From positions 1-60,322 of the forward strand of contig CACNFS010000006.1 in assembly GCA_902619835.1 (NCBI GenBank): DNA of 60,322 bases, in the 5' to 3' direction. The stretch's first letter is position 1; each line of letters starts with the position of its first letter. This DNA is from an uncultured Pelagibacteraceae bacterium (GTDB lineage: Bacteria > Pseudomonadota > Alphaproteobacteria > Pelagibacterales > Pelagibacteraceae). Under the pieces are notes generated by a model. It was not told the origin of the DNA, did not search any database, and saw only the letters and a list, made by a program, of their open reading frames with translations. Positions 52,889-60,322 of this stretch are shown here, in pieces. The translations under genes were made by a program, and so were the position numbers.

Positions 52889-53608
52889 TTGCTTAAGATA
52901 GATCAACTTATTTCTGGATATGGCTCTGTGCAAATTTTAAATGGAGCTAATATGAAAGCTGAAAAACAATCTATAGTTGCATTGCTCGGTGGTAATGGAA
53001 CAGGTAAATCAACAATTCTTAGAGCTGCATCTGGATTAATTAGATCGTGGAAAGGTACGATCGAATTTAATGGTGAGCAAATTCAAAACTTACCCGCTCA
53101 TGAAATAGTTGGAAGAGGATTAGTGCAAGTAACTCAAGGAAAGGATGTTTTCCCTGCAATGTCTGTTACCGAAAATTTAAAATTGGGCGGCTTTATTTTA
53201 AAAAGCAAACAACAACTGTCAGATAATTTAGAAAAAGTTTATAACTATTTTCCAAGATTAAATGAAAGAAAAGATCAGTTGGCTGCAACTTTATCAGGTG
53301 GAGAGTTGCAAATGTTATGTATTGGAAGAGGGTTAATGTCTAATCCTAAAATGATAATGCTAGACGAACCTAGTGCTGCTTTAGCGCCTCAAATTGTTTT
53401 AGATATTTTTAAAAATATTAATAGAATTAGACAAGATGGTTTGACAGTTCTTGTGGTAGAACAAAATGTTAGGATGGCATTATTACTTGCTGATTACGGG
53501 TATGTAATTAAAGATGGTGTGATCAATGTTGAGGGCGATAGTAAGAAATTAATGTACGACGAAAGTGTAAAAGAGTCATATCTTGGAGGGACTAAAGCCA
53601 ATGTTTAA
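52889..53608 (+). CDS. livF: Branched-chain amino acid-type ABC transporter ATPase (LivF)
   Basis: A 239-residue ATPase: Walker A G-G-N-G-T-G-K-S-T, signature L-S-G-G-E-L-Q, Walker B I-M-L-D-E-P-S-A-A-L-A and E-Q-N-V at the switch, as usual in LivF. It starts with TTG at 52889, with GGAGG 4 bp before; an ATG just upstream (52885) leads straight to a stop. The permease gene overlaps its 3' end by 8 bp. Confidence 0.88.
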   Translation: MLKIDQLISGYGSVQILNGANMKAEKQSIVALLGGNGTGKSTILRAASGLIRSWKGTIEFNGEQIQNLPAHEIVGRGLVQVTQGKDVFPAMSVTENLKLGGFILKSKQQLSDNLEKVYNYFPRLNERKDQLAATLSGGELQMLCIGRGLMSNPKMIMLDEPSAALAPQIVLDIFKNINRIRQDGLTVLVVEQNVRMALLLADYGYVIKDGVINVEGDSKKLMYDESVKESYLGGTKANV

Positions 53609-54638
53609 TAAACTGAGAATTGGAAAAAAAGGTGAAAATATCATATTCGGAACATTTGTGCTTCTCTATATCGGTTGGTGTGTGAATAGCCCCGATATGA
53701 ATATTGAATCTCTCAAATCAGTTTTAACAATTGGTCTTTCTGTTGGTATTATTTATGGCTTAGTTGCGCTTGGAATTTCGTTAATCTACACAGGTTTAGA
53801 TGTAGTTAATTTTTCTCACGGCGAATTTTTCATGATAGGTGCTTTTGCCGGTCTTACCATGTTTAATCTTTTGGGTAATCAAGATTGGATTTTTAATTTA
53901 TTTCCTGATGCTTATGGTTGGATAATTTATGTCGTTTGTTTATTTACAGCCTTTGTTTCAATGGGTTTATTTGGAGTTTTTATTGAAAGAGTTTTCTTAA
54001 GACCTCTAACAAAAAAAGGTGGTGGTTACACTGTAGCTGGAATGGGAATAATCATATGTGGATTTGGTCTTTCAGTAGTTTTAATAAACGTTGCTTATTT
54101 AATTTGGAATCCAGTAGCAAAACCCTTCCCTGCAGAATTAGGTTTGCCAATGGAAATTGGAGGACTGTTTTTACCGGTTACTTATATTTGGATGATTGTA
54201 GTTGGTTTATCTGTAGCAGCGGGTCTTTGGTTCTTTTTGAATAAAACAAAAATGGGATTAGGTATTAGAGCCGTAGCTTACTCTAAAGATGTTTCAAATC
54301 TAGTTGGAATAAACGTGCCACTATACATATCAATTATTTTTGGTATTGCTTGTGCCATAGCAGGTATAGGAGGAACTTTAGTAGGTCCAACTTATCAAGT
54401 TGTTGTATTCATGGGTTACATTATTCTTATGAAAGCTTTTGCTGCTGCGGTCGTAGGTGGTTTTGGTAATCTGCCTGGTGCAATAGTTGGAGGATTTACA
54501 GTTGGAATATTTGAAACAGCTTCTTCTTTTTATATTTCTGGAAGTCACAAAGATTTATACGCATTTTTATTAATGATTGTTGTTTTAATGATCAAACCAA
54601 CAGGCTTCTTTGGTGTTCAAGTTAAAATGAAAGCTTAA
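53601..54638 (+). CDS. livH: Branched-chain amino acid-type ABC transporter permease (LivH)
   Basis: A 345-residue permease with about eight membrane segments and the family loop A-L-G-I-S-L-I-Y-T-G-L-D-V-V-N-F-S-H-G-E near residue 60, plus G-I-R-A-V-A-Y-S-K-D as the coupling loop. GGAGGG about 10 bp before the ATG at 53601 selects this start over a TTG at 53583. It is the LivM partner, encoded on the other arm of the divergent cluster. Confidence 0.9.
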   Translation: MFNKLRIGKKGENIIFGTFVLLYIGWCVNSPDMNIESLKSVLTIGLSVGIIYGLVALGISLIYTGLDVVNFSHGEFFMIGAFAGLTMFNLLGNQDWIFNLFPDAYGWIIYVVCLFTAFVSMGLFGVFIERVFLRPLTKKGGGYTVAGMGIIICGFGLSVVLINVAYLIWNPVAKPFPAELGLPMEIGGLFLPVTYIWMIVVGLSVAAGLWFFLNKTKMGLGIRAVAYSKDVSNLVGINVPLYISIIFGIACAIAGIGGTLVGPTYQVVVFMGYIILMKAFAAAVVGGFGNLPGAIVGGFTVGIFETASSFYISGSHKDLYAFLLMIVVLMIKPTGFFGVQVKMKA

Positions 54639-55582
54639 TGATAAAGAAAGATACAAAAGTTGCAGTATTAGGTGCTGGTGCTATGGGCTGTCTTTTCGGC
54701 GGGTTGTTAGCTGAAAAAGGTTTAGAGGTTCATCTTATTGATGTTTGGAAAGAACATGTAGACGAAATTAATAGTAAAGGTTTAAAAATGATGGGTCATG
54801 GCGGAGATAGAACAGTAAAAATCCATGCTACAACTGATCCAAAAACTTTAAAGCCAGTCGATGCAATAATTATTATGTGTAAAGCTACAGCTTTAGAACA
54901 AGCTTTATCCAATTCAAAAAATATTATCGGAGATAATACAGTGCTAATGTCTTTTCAAAATGGTATTGGGCACGAAGAAATCATGCAAAAAATAGCTGGT
55001 AAAGAGAAAGTTCTAGGTGGTTCCACAACACAAGCTTCTAGTATTCAAGGTCCTGGAATAATCCAAAACCACGCAAGTTTGCCATCATGGATTGGTGAAT
55101 ACGAAGGTGGTTCAAGCGATAGAGTAAAAGATTTAGCTGAAACTTTTACTGCACATGGCTTAGAAACTATTGCAGAAGAAAATATCAAAAGAAGAAAATG
55201 GATGAAATTATTTGCTTTAACAGCAATTGGTCCATTATCAGCAATATTTGATTTACATCATACAGATTTATACATTTCTAATAAAAATCAGACTATGTCT
55301 CGAAAATTAGGTAAGGATATAATTCTTGAAACTAGAGAGGTAGCTAAAGCCGATGGAGTTGATGTTAGTGAAAGCGATTGTTTAGAAATGTTCAATAGAA
55401 TAGTAGACTCAAGACAAACTAATAAATCATCAATGGCATTCGATGTTGTAAAGCATAGAAAAACAGAAATTGATTTCATAAGTGGAGCTGTTTCTAAAAT
55501 TGGAAAAAAACATGGGATTAAAACACCTTTAAATGACCTCATGTATAATATTATTAAGATAAAAGAGGGTATGTACGTATAA
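54638..55582 (+). CDS. 2-dehydropantoate 2-reductase-family enzyme (PanE/ApbA-like)
   Basis: A 314-residue NAD(P)-dependent reductase. The Rossmann motif G-A-G-A-M-G-C-L-F-G is at the N-terminus, S-F-Q-N-G-I-G-H contains the substrate Asn, and R-R-K-W-M-K-L-F carries the catalytic Lys. Members reduce ketopantoate or other 2-keto acids. The location in a catabolic cluster with no other pantothenate genes argues against a pantoate role. Start overlaps the livH stop. Confidence 0.82.
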   Translation: MIKKDTKVAVLGAGAMGCLFGGLLAEKGLEVHLIDVWKEHVDEINSKGLKMMGHGGDRTVKIHATTDPKTLKPVDAIIIMCKATALEQALSNSKNIIGDNTVLMSFQNGIGHEEIMQKIAGKEKVLGGSTTQASSIQGPGIIQNHASLPSWIGEYEGGSSDRVKDLAETFTAHGLETIAEENIKRRKWMKLFALTAIGPLSAIFDLHHTDLYISNKNQTMSRKLGKDIILETREVAKADGVDVSESDCLEMFNRIVDSRQTNKSSMAFDVVKHRKTEIDFISGAVSKIGKKHGIKTPLNDLMYNIIKIKEGMYV

Positions 55583-55587
55583 GACTT

Positions 55588-57501
55588 GTGTCTAAAGAAA
55601 TTATTTGGCAACCATCAAAAGAGCAAATTGAAAATTCAAAACTAACTAAGTTTATACAGCATTGTAAATTAAAAAATTATGATGAGTTAGAAAAAAAAAG
55701 TTTTTCTGATCCAGGATGGTTATGGGACAATGTAATAAAATTTTCAGATTTAAAATTTTATAAACCTTACTCAAAAATATCAGATGAATCAAAAGGAACT
55801 CCTTGGACAAAGTGGTGTATCGGGGGAAAAACTAATATAGTTTTAAATTGTATAGATCGACATAAAGATAAGGAATTTTTTAAAAATACTTTTATTTTTG
55901 CCGAAAGAGAAGACGGGAAAGAAAGCTCAATTACTTATGAAGAATTTGATAAGCAAATCTCAAAAATTGGGAATACTTTAAAAATAAATGGCTTTAAAAA
56001 AGGTGATGTAATCGCACTTTACATGCCTCAATTTATAGAAACTTACATTGCTTACTTTGCTATTTTAAAAATTGGGTGTGTAGTGCTACCTTTATTCTCT
56101 GGATACGGATCAAAGGCAGTTATTGAGAGACTTAATATAGCAAAAGCTAAAGGTATTTTTACTGTTGAAAAAACATTTAGAAAAGCAAAAGAAATAAGAA
56201 TGTTTGATCAAATCAAAAGTGAATTAGATCAAGTCATTTCTTTAGAAAAAATTTTTTTATTGGGAAAAGAGAAAGGAAAGAAAATCTTTAATTGGGAAAA
56301 TTTTCAAAATGTTTCTGATAGTTTAAAGACAGAGGAAACTGATGCTGAAGATCCTGCTATTATCCACTTTACATCAGGTACAACTGGAAAACCGAAAGGA
56401 TGTGTTTATACTCATATTGGTTTAGTTGCTAAGATGTCTTTTGATGAAGGAGTTTTAGCAGACTTTAAACAAACTGATATTCATTTGTGTATGGCTGATA
56501 TGGGATGGATGGTGGGTTCTAAGTCTGCAACAATAGCTTCTGCACATGGAGCGCAAATGGTAATAGCTGAAGGAGTTCCTGATTTTCCTGATGAAGTTCG
56601 TTTTTGGAAACTAATAGAAAAATATAAGATTTCCTGGACAGAGCTTTCCCCTGCTCTCATCAGAGCGCAAATGATTAAAGATGAAAAACTTTTTAAAGAT
56701 TTAGATTTAAGTTCATTAAGAATGATTTGTACGGGAGGAGAACCTTGGACGGAAAAACCTTGGAAATGGTTATTTCAAGTCATAGGTAAATCTAAAGTTC
56801 CTATTATGAATTCAGCTGGGGGTACTGAGGTTTCTGGTTCTATATTACATTGTTGTTTACATCGTCCTTTTAAGGTTGGATCTTTTAATGCTCCTATTCC
56901 TGGAATGAGCGCGGATATCTTAAATTTAGATGGACAAAAAGTTTCCACAAATGAGATGGGCGAATTAGTCATGAGAAAATCATCAATCGGATTAACTAAG
57001 AGCTTATGGAATGATGATAAGCGTTACATCGATAATTATTGGAGCGTAATTAAAGATTATTGGGTGCATGGTGATCTTGCAAGTAGAGATGCTGATGGTC
57101 ATTGGTATTTACATGGAAGATCTGATGATACCATTAAAGTTTCAGGTAAAAGAATAGGTCCTTCTGAGCTTGAGAGTGTAATAGTGAAAAGTGGAAAAGC
57201 AAAAGAGGTTGCTGCTGTTGGAATACCTGACGCAAATAAAGGTTCAAAAATAATTTTATCTATAGTTCCTGCAGAAAATAATGATCAAAAAGAAAGTTTT
57301 TTTGAAGATTTAGTTATAAAAGATTTAGGGAAATCATTTAAGCCTGATAAGGTAATTTTTGTAAAAGATTTGCCTAAAACAAGAAATATGAAAATTATGA
57401 GAAGAGTTATAAAATCATGTTTATCAAACCAAGACCCGGGGGATTTATCAACGCTATTAAATCCAGAATCTGTAGAGGAGATTAGATCTCATGCAATTTA
57501 A
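55588..57501 (+). CDS. AMP-forming acyl-CoA ligase (acetyl/acetoacetyl-CoA synthetase-like)
   Basis: A 637-residue adenylate-forming enzyme with an N-terminal ACAS-type extension. The P-loop F-T-S-G-T-T-G-K-P-K-G is near residue 268, G-G-T-E-V-S-G in the middle, H-G-D-L-A-S-R-D then G-R-S-D-D-T-I-K-V-S-G-K-R, and the catalytic Lys region P-K-T-R-N-M-K-I-M-R-R. It converts a carboxylic acid to its CoA thioester. It probably starts with GTG at 55588, 5 bp after the panE-like stop, with no strong Shine-Dalgarno. Confidence 0.87.
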   Translation: MSKEIIWQPSKEQIENSKLTKFIQHCKLKNYDELEKKSFSDPGWLWDNVIKFSDLKFYKPYSKISDESKGTPWTKWCIGGKTNIVLNCIDRHKDKEFFKNTFIFAEREDGKESSITYEEFDKQISKIGNTLKINGFKKGDVIALYMPQFIETYIAYFAILKIGCVVLPLFSGYGSKAVIERLNIAKAKGIFTVEKTFRKAKEIRMFDQIKSELDQVISLEKIFLLGKEKGKKIFNWENFQNVSDSLKTEETDAEDPAIIHFTSGTTGKPKGCVYTHIGLVAKMSFDEGVLADFKQTDIHLCMADMGWMVGSKSATIASAHGAQMVIAEGVPDFPDEVRFWKLIEKYKISWTELSPALIRAQMIKDEKLFKDLDLSSLRMICTGGEPWTEKPWKWLFQVIGKSKVPIMNSAGGTEVSGSILHCCLHRPFKVGSFNAPIPGMSADILNLDGQKVSTNEMGELVMRKSSIGLTKSLWNDDKRYIDNYWSVIKDYWVHGDLASRDADGHWYLHGRSDDTIKVSGKRIGPSELESVIVKSGKAKEVAAVGIPDANKGSKIILSIVPAENNDQKESFFEDLVIKDLGKSFKPDKVIFVKDLPKTRNMKIMRRVIKSCLSNQDPGDLSTLLNPESVEEIRSHAI

Positions 57502-58261
57502 AGATATATTATATGAAGTTAAAGGTGATTACGCTCATGTCACTATTAATAGACCTAAGGTATTAAATGCTTTTACACCAGTAACTCTTCAAGAACTTAA
57601 GGCAGCTCTCGACAATGCAGAAAAAGATAAAGAAGTTGGAGTAATTGTTTTGTCAGGTGCTGGAGATAGAGCATTTTGTTCAGGTGGAGATATGAACTGG
57701 GAAAGCTCTAAAGAATTTCAAGATCATGAATACGAATTTCACATTCACTTAACAAAATGTAGCAAACCAATCATAGCTAAAGTGGATGGATACGCGATTG
57801 GCGGTGGAAATCATATGGCTTACTTTTGTGATTTAACTATAGCAAGTGAGAATTCTATATTTGGTCAAAATGGCCCCAGAGTTGGTTCTCCAGCCGCAGG
57901 AGCTATCGTTGCCCACTCTGCAAATATTTTAGGACACAAACGTGCAAGAGAAATGTGGATGACTTGCAAAAGATACTCAGCAAAAGAGATGATGAATTGG
58001 GGTTTGGTAAATTCTGTAGTGAAGAAAGATAAATTAGATGAGGAAGTTAAAAAGTATGGCGATGAAATTTTAAAAGCCGCACCAACTTGTTTAAAGATAT
58101 TAAAGGCCAGTTTTAGAAAACAATTTGATGAAATTTTAAAAATTACCCAAAAAGGTATGGTGGAGGAAGTTGCTCCTGATTATTTTAAAACTGGAGAACA
58201 GGCTGAAGGCGCAAAGGCCTTTCTAGAAAAAAGAAAGCCAAATTTCAAAAAATTTAGATAA
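57491..58261 (+). CDS. Crotonase-superfamily enzyme, MenB/BadI-like
   Basis: A 256-residue enoyl-CoA hydratase/isomerase-fold protein with oxyanion-hole segments F-C-S-G-G-D and G-G-G-N-H. The region F-G-Q-N-G-P-R-V-G-S, the K-R-A-R-E-M-W segment and the C-terminal A-F-L-E-K-R-K-P-N-F match MenB and BadI more than ordinary hydratases. The MenB Asp after V-G-S is replaced (P-A-A-G). Substrate may therefore be a cyclic or beta-keto acyl-CoA rather than a simple enoyl-CoA. It overlaps the ligase gene by 11 bp. Confidence 0.82.
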   Translation: MQFKDILYEVKGDYAHVTINRPKVLNAFTPVTLQELKAALDNAEKDKEVGVIVLSGAGDRAFCSGGDMNWESSKEFQDHEYEFHIHLTKCSKPIIAKVDGYAIGGGNHMAYFCDLTIASENSIFGQNGPRVGSPAAGAIVAHSANILGHKRAREMWMTCKRYSAKEMMNWGLVNSVVKKDKLDEEVKKYGDEILKAAPTCLKILKASFRKQFDEILKITQKGMVEEVAPDYFKTGEQAEGAKAFLEKRKPNFKKFR

Positions 58262-59349
58262 TGAAAATTAAATCAATCAAAGCAATCACTTTGAGTATGC
58301 CGTTTAGCCATGGAGGAAAAAAGGTAATTTTTCATGGAAAAGAATGGAAAAGTTTAGAATTTAATTTAGTAAAAATTGAAACAGATAAAGGTATCACTGG
58401 TTGGGGTGAAGCCTTTGGTTATACAAGTTGGAAAGCAGTAAAAATAGCAATTGAAGAAATGGTGGCTCCTTTACTTGTTGGAAAAGATATGAGTAATATA
58501 CCGGAACTTCTTTTAACTCTTCAAAAATCTTTGCACTTATTTGGTAGATACGGAATAACAATGTTTGCAATATCTGGCGTTGAAATTGCATTATGGGATG
58601 CTTTAGGCAAAGAAAAAAATAAGCCAATACATGAATTGTTAGGAAAAAAAATTAAAGATCTATTTAAAGCCTATTCAAGTCTTTTTAGATATGGAGATCC
58701 AAAAATTATAGAGGAAAAATGTAAGCAATCATTAGATGATGGTTATCAAGCTATAAAACTACATGAAATAGAAAATGATTGTATTGAAGCTGGAAGAAAA
58801 GGAACAGGTAATCTTCCTTTAATGTTAGACACTAATTGTCCTTGGACTTATGAAGAGACTATTTCCAAAAAGGATTTTTTAAAAAGTATGAAACTTACTT
58901 GGTTAGAAGAACCTATTTACCCACCAGAAGATTATGAAACTCTCGCAAGATTAAATAAAGAACTTGGAATACCTATAGCCTGCGGAGAGAATGCGTGTAC
59001 AGAATTTGAATTCAAATCAATAATTAAACAAAAGGCAGCCACTTTTGTTCAACCGTCAGTAATTAAAGTTGGTGGAATTTATGAGATGTTCAAAATAATC
59101 CGGCATGCAGAAAAAAATAATATATCTGTAATGCCACATACTGCTTATTTTGGACCAGGTTTTTTAGCTACACTTCAATTAGCTTCATTAATGGAAAAAG
59201 ATACTTATATTGAGAGATTCTATTTAGATATCGATCAAGAATTTTACCCTAATTTCAAAAGAGCATTAAATGGGAAATATAAATTACCTTCAGGACCAGG
59301 TCTAGGTATTGACCTGGATTATAATAAATTAAGTAAATATGAAATATAG
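58261..59349 (+). CDS. Enolase-superfamily enzyme (mandelate racemase/muconate lactonizing type)
   Basis: A 362-residue MR/MLE-type protein. The metal ligands are Asp190, Glu217 and Glu243; the base motif K-L-H (Lys166/His168) and His293 in M-P-H-T are present. The usual Asp of the His-Asp dyad is replaced by Ser266 (Q-P-S-V-I-K-V-G-G). It could dehydrate, epimerise or lactonise a hydroxy acid. It overlaps its neighbours by 1 and 11 bp, so it is part of the same transcript. Confidence 0.83.
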   Translation: MKIKSIKAITLSMPFSHGGKKVIFHGKEWKSLEFNLVKIETDKGITGWGEAFGYTSWKAVKIAIEEMVAPLLVGKDMSNIPELLLTLQKSLHLFGRYGITMFAISGVEIALWDALGKEKNKPIHELLGKKIKDLFKAYSSLFRYGDPKIIEEKCKQSLDDGYQAIKLHEIENDCIEAGRKGTGNLPLMLDTNCPWTYEETISKKDFLKSMKLTWLEEPIYPPEDYETLARLNKELGIPIACGENACTEFEFKSIIKQKAATFVQPSVIKVGGIYEMFKIIRHAEKNNISVMPHTAYFGPGFLATLQLASLMEKDTYIERFYLDIDQEFYPNFKRALNGKYKLPSGPGLGIDLDYNKLSKYEI

Positions 59350-59989
59350 ATCTGTTTTATTTGTTCCAGGACATGAAGAAAAAAAAATTAAAAAAGCTTA
59401 TACATTAAATTCAGATTTAATAGTTCTTGACTTAGAATCAACTGTTCCTGAAGATCAAAAAGATCAGGCTAAAAAAATAATAAAAGAATGCAATGTTAAT
59501 AAAAATCAAACATATATAAGGATAAATAATAATTCAGATTTAGAATTTGTTACATCAGAAAAATTCCCTGGAATATTTCTTCCATTTACAGAAACAAAAA
59601 AACAATTAATTGAGATAGATATATTATTAAAAAAAACTGAGAAATTGAAAACTGATATAATCCCAATTTTGGAAAGTATAAACGGTCTAGCTAATCTTGA
59701 GGAAATTTGCTCTTTTTCAGAAAGAATTCAAATTATATCTTTTGGCTCTCATGATTTAGCTAAATCTATAAATCTTAAGATTTCAGAAGATGAAAAAGAA
59801 ATATTAGAATTTAGAAAAAATATAGTAAATAAATCTAAAAATATTAAGAGCCCAATAGACACCTCTTATTTAAACTTTAAAGATTTAAATGGATTTGAAA
59901 AATCATGTAATTTTGTAAAAAAATTAGGTTTTGGTGGTAAAGCTTGTATTCATCCAGACCAAGTTCAAATATCAAACAAAATTTTTTAA
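59339..59989 (+). CDS. HpcH/HpaI (CitE-like) aldolase/lyase
   Basis: A 216-residue CitE-type barrel, shorter than the usual 270-300. It starts R-S-V-L-F-V-P-G, has D-L-E-S-T-V-P-E (the metal-site region), R-I-N-N, I-L-E-S-I-N-G-L and a C-terminal G-G-K-A-C-I-H-P-D-Q-V. It would cleave a malyl-CoA-like or hydroxyacyl-CoA product into a shorter acyl-CoA and keto acid. It ends with a one-base overlap with the next gene. Confidence 0.78.
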   Translation: MKYRSVLFVPGHEEKKIKKAYTLNSDLIVLDLESTVPEDQKDQAKKIIKECNVNKNQTYIRINNNSDLEFVTSEKFPGIFLPFTETKKQLIEIDILLKKTEKLKTDIIPILESINGLANLEEICSFSERIQIISFGSHDLAKSINLKISEDEKEILEFRKNIVNKSKNIKSPIDTSYLNFKDLNGFEKSCNFVKKLGFGGKACIHPDQVQISNKIF

Positions 59990-60322
59990 TGATAAATACT
60001 AAGAAACTTTTGTACTTTGCTTATGGTACAAATCTTAATAAAAAAATTTTTTTAAAAAAATATAAAAATGCTAAATATCTAAGCAAGCATATTTTAAAAG
60101 ATTTTGAATTAGTCTTTAGATCAAAATATAGGGTACCAGATATACAAAGAAAAAAGGGTTCAAGTGTGAAAGGTATTATCTATGAAATAGATAAAATAAC
60201 TGAAAAAAAATTAGATAGATACGAAGACTATCCTAAGTTATATATAAAAAAATTTTTTAATAAAAAAAATAAAAATGTAATGTATTATTTTATGAAAAGA
60301 AAAACTCCTATTTTAAAGCCTG
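59989..60322 (+). CDS. Gamma-glutamylcyclotransferase-like protein, 3' end outside the window
   Basis: An ATG at 59989 overlaps the lyase stop and the frame stays open for 111 codons to the window edge. The start M-I-N-T-K-K-L-L-Y-F-A-Y-G-T-N-L has the GGCT-fold substrate loop (Y-G-[ST]-N-L, residues 12-16), followed by V-K-G-I-I-Y-E-I-D and L-D-R-Y-E-D-Y-P typical of the family. These enzymes release 5-oxoproline from gamma-glutamyl amines or amino acids. Truncated here. Confidence 0.72.
   Translation, partial: MINTKKLLYFAYGTNLNKKIFLKKYKNAKYLSKHILKDFELVFRSKYRVPDIQRKKGSSVKGIIYEIDKITEKKLDRYEDYPKLYIKKFFNKKNKNVMYYFMKRKTPILKP

Noticed and set aside
54638-55582. PanE-like plus PanB-like genes as a pantothenate pathway
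   Set aside because: They are 7.7 kb apart on either side of transporter genes, the PanB-like protein lacks the metal ligands, and no panC is present.
1-60322. Insertion sequences, prophage or integron features
   Set aside because: No transposase, integrase, flanking repeats or att-like duplications were seen; all coding frames appear intact with no obvious pseudogenes.

Overview
The window looks like a piece of a streamlined, A+T-rich marine alphaproteobacterial chromosome of the SAR11 (Pelagibacterales) type. Coding density is near total, genes overlap by 1-8 bases (TAATG, ATGA junctions), intergenic gaps are mostly under 100 bp and codon use is strongly A/T biased. Core synteny is alphaproteobacterial: ntrYX-trkAH, ispDF-pgpA-cinA, ratA-lipA-ftsB-eno-kdsA-pyrG-secG-tpiA, and ppiD-trpEGDC-lexA-gltX, with an alphaproteobacterial GAAC-N7-GAAC SOS box before lexA. 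Assignment to SAR11 or a relative is inference from gene content and style; no search was run.

Layout. (1) 1-5.5 kb: the 5' end of an unidentified gene, galE, tRNA-Arg(TCT), then an Fbp-type ferric iron ABC transporter (fbpA-fbpB-fbpC, minus strand) behind two Fur-box-like palindromes, with an unexplained inverted repeat between fbpA and fbpB. (2) 5.5-10 kb: a hydratase/FAH-fold enzyme and phosphofructokinase (minus), divergent pyruvate kinase plus a 57-codon unknown (plus), and GAPDH. (3) 10-18.6 kb: a complete glycerol-type ABC transporter (GlpV-S-T-P-Q-U order) with a hairpin terminator after the binding-protein gene, preceded by glpK and gpsA, which are physically fused to (4) 18.6-24.5 kb: an ntrY-ntrX-trkA-trkH operon whose NtrX lacks the sigma-54 GAFTGA loop. 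(5) 24.6-42.4 kb: housekeeping genes (isoprenoid, lipoate, cell division, lower glycolysis, KDO, CTP, Sec, tryptophan, SOS, GluRS), a Cys-containing PD-(D/E)XK nuclease and a Pro/Glu-rich membrane protein. (6) 42.5-60.3 kb: an accessory, apparently catabolic region: an HDAC-fold amidohydrolase, an SDR with no visible catalytic Tyr/Lys, a hydratase, a bacterial homologue of the human ester hydrolase C11orf54 (DUF1907), a PanB-like protein without the usual metal ligands, a DMT transporter, a PhyH dioxygenase, a Liv-type ABC transporter split over a divergent promoter with a 2OG-Fe(II) oxygenase gene inside it, then panE-like, acyl-CoA ligase, MenB/BadI-like crotonase, enolase-superfamily enzyme, CitE-like lyase and the start of a gamma-glutamylcyclotransferase-like gene.

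How it fits together. Regions 2, 3 and 5 together give phosphofructokinase, TIM, GAPDH, enolase and pyruvate kinase: glycerol entering through GlpVSTPQU, phosphorylated by GlpK and oxidised to DHAP (GpsA in reverse, or a GlpD elsewhere) could feed straight into the GAPDH encoded at the end of the transporter operon. Region 6 is the best candidate for an undescribed system: import of an organic acid-like compound, CoA activation, crotonase/enolase-superfamily/lyase steps, and Fe(II)/2OG hydroxylation genetically tied to the transporter. The substrate cannot be read from the sequence.
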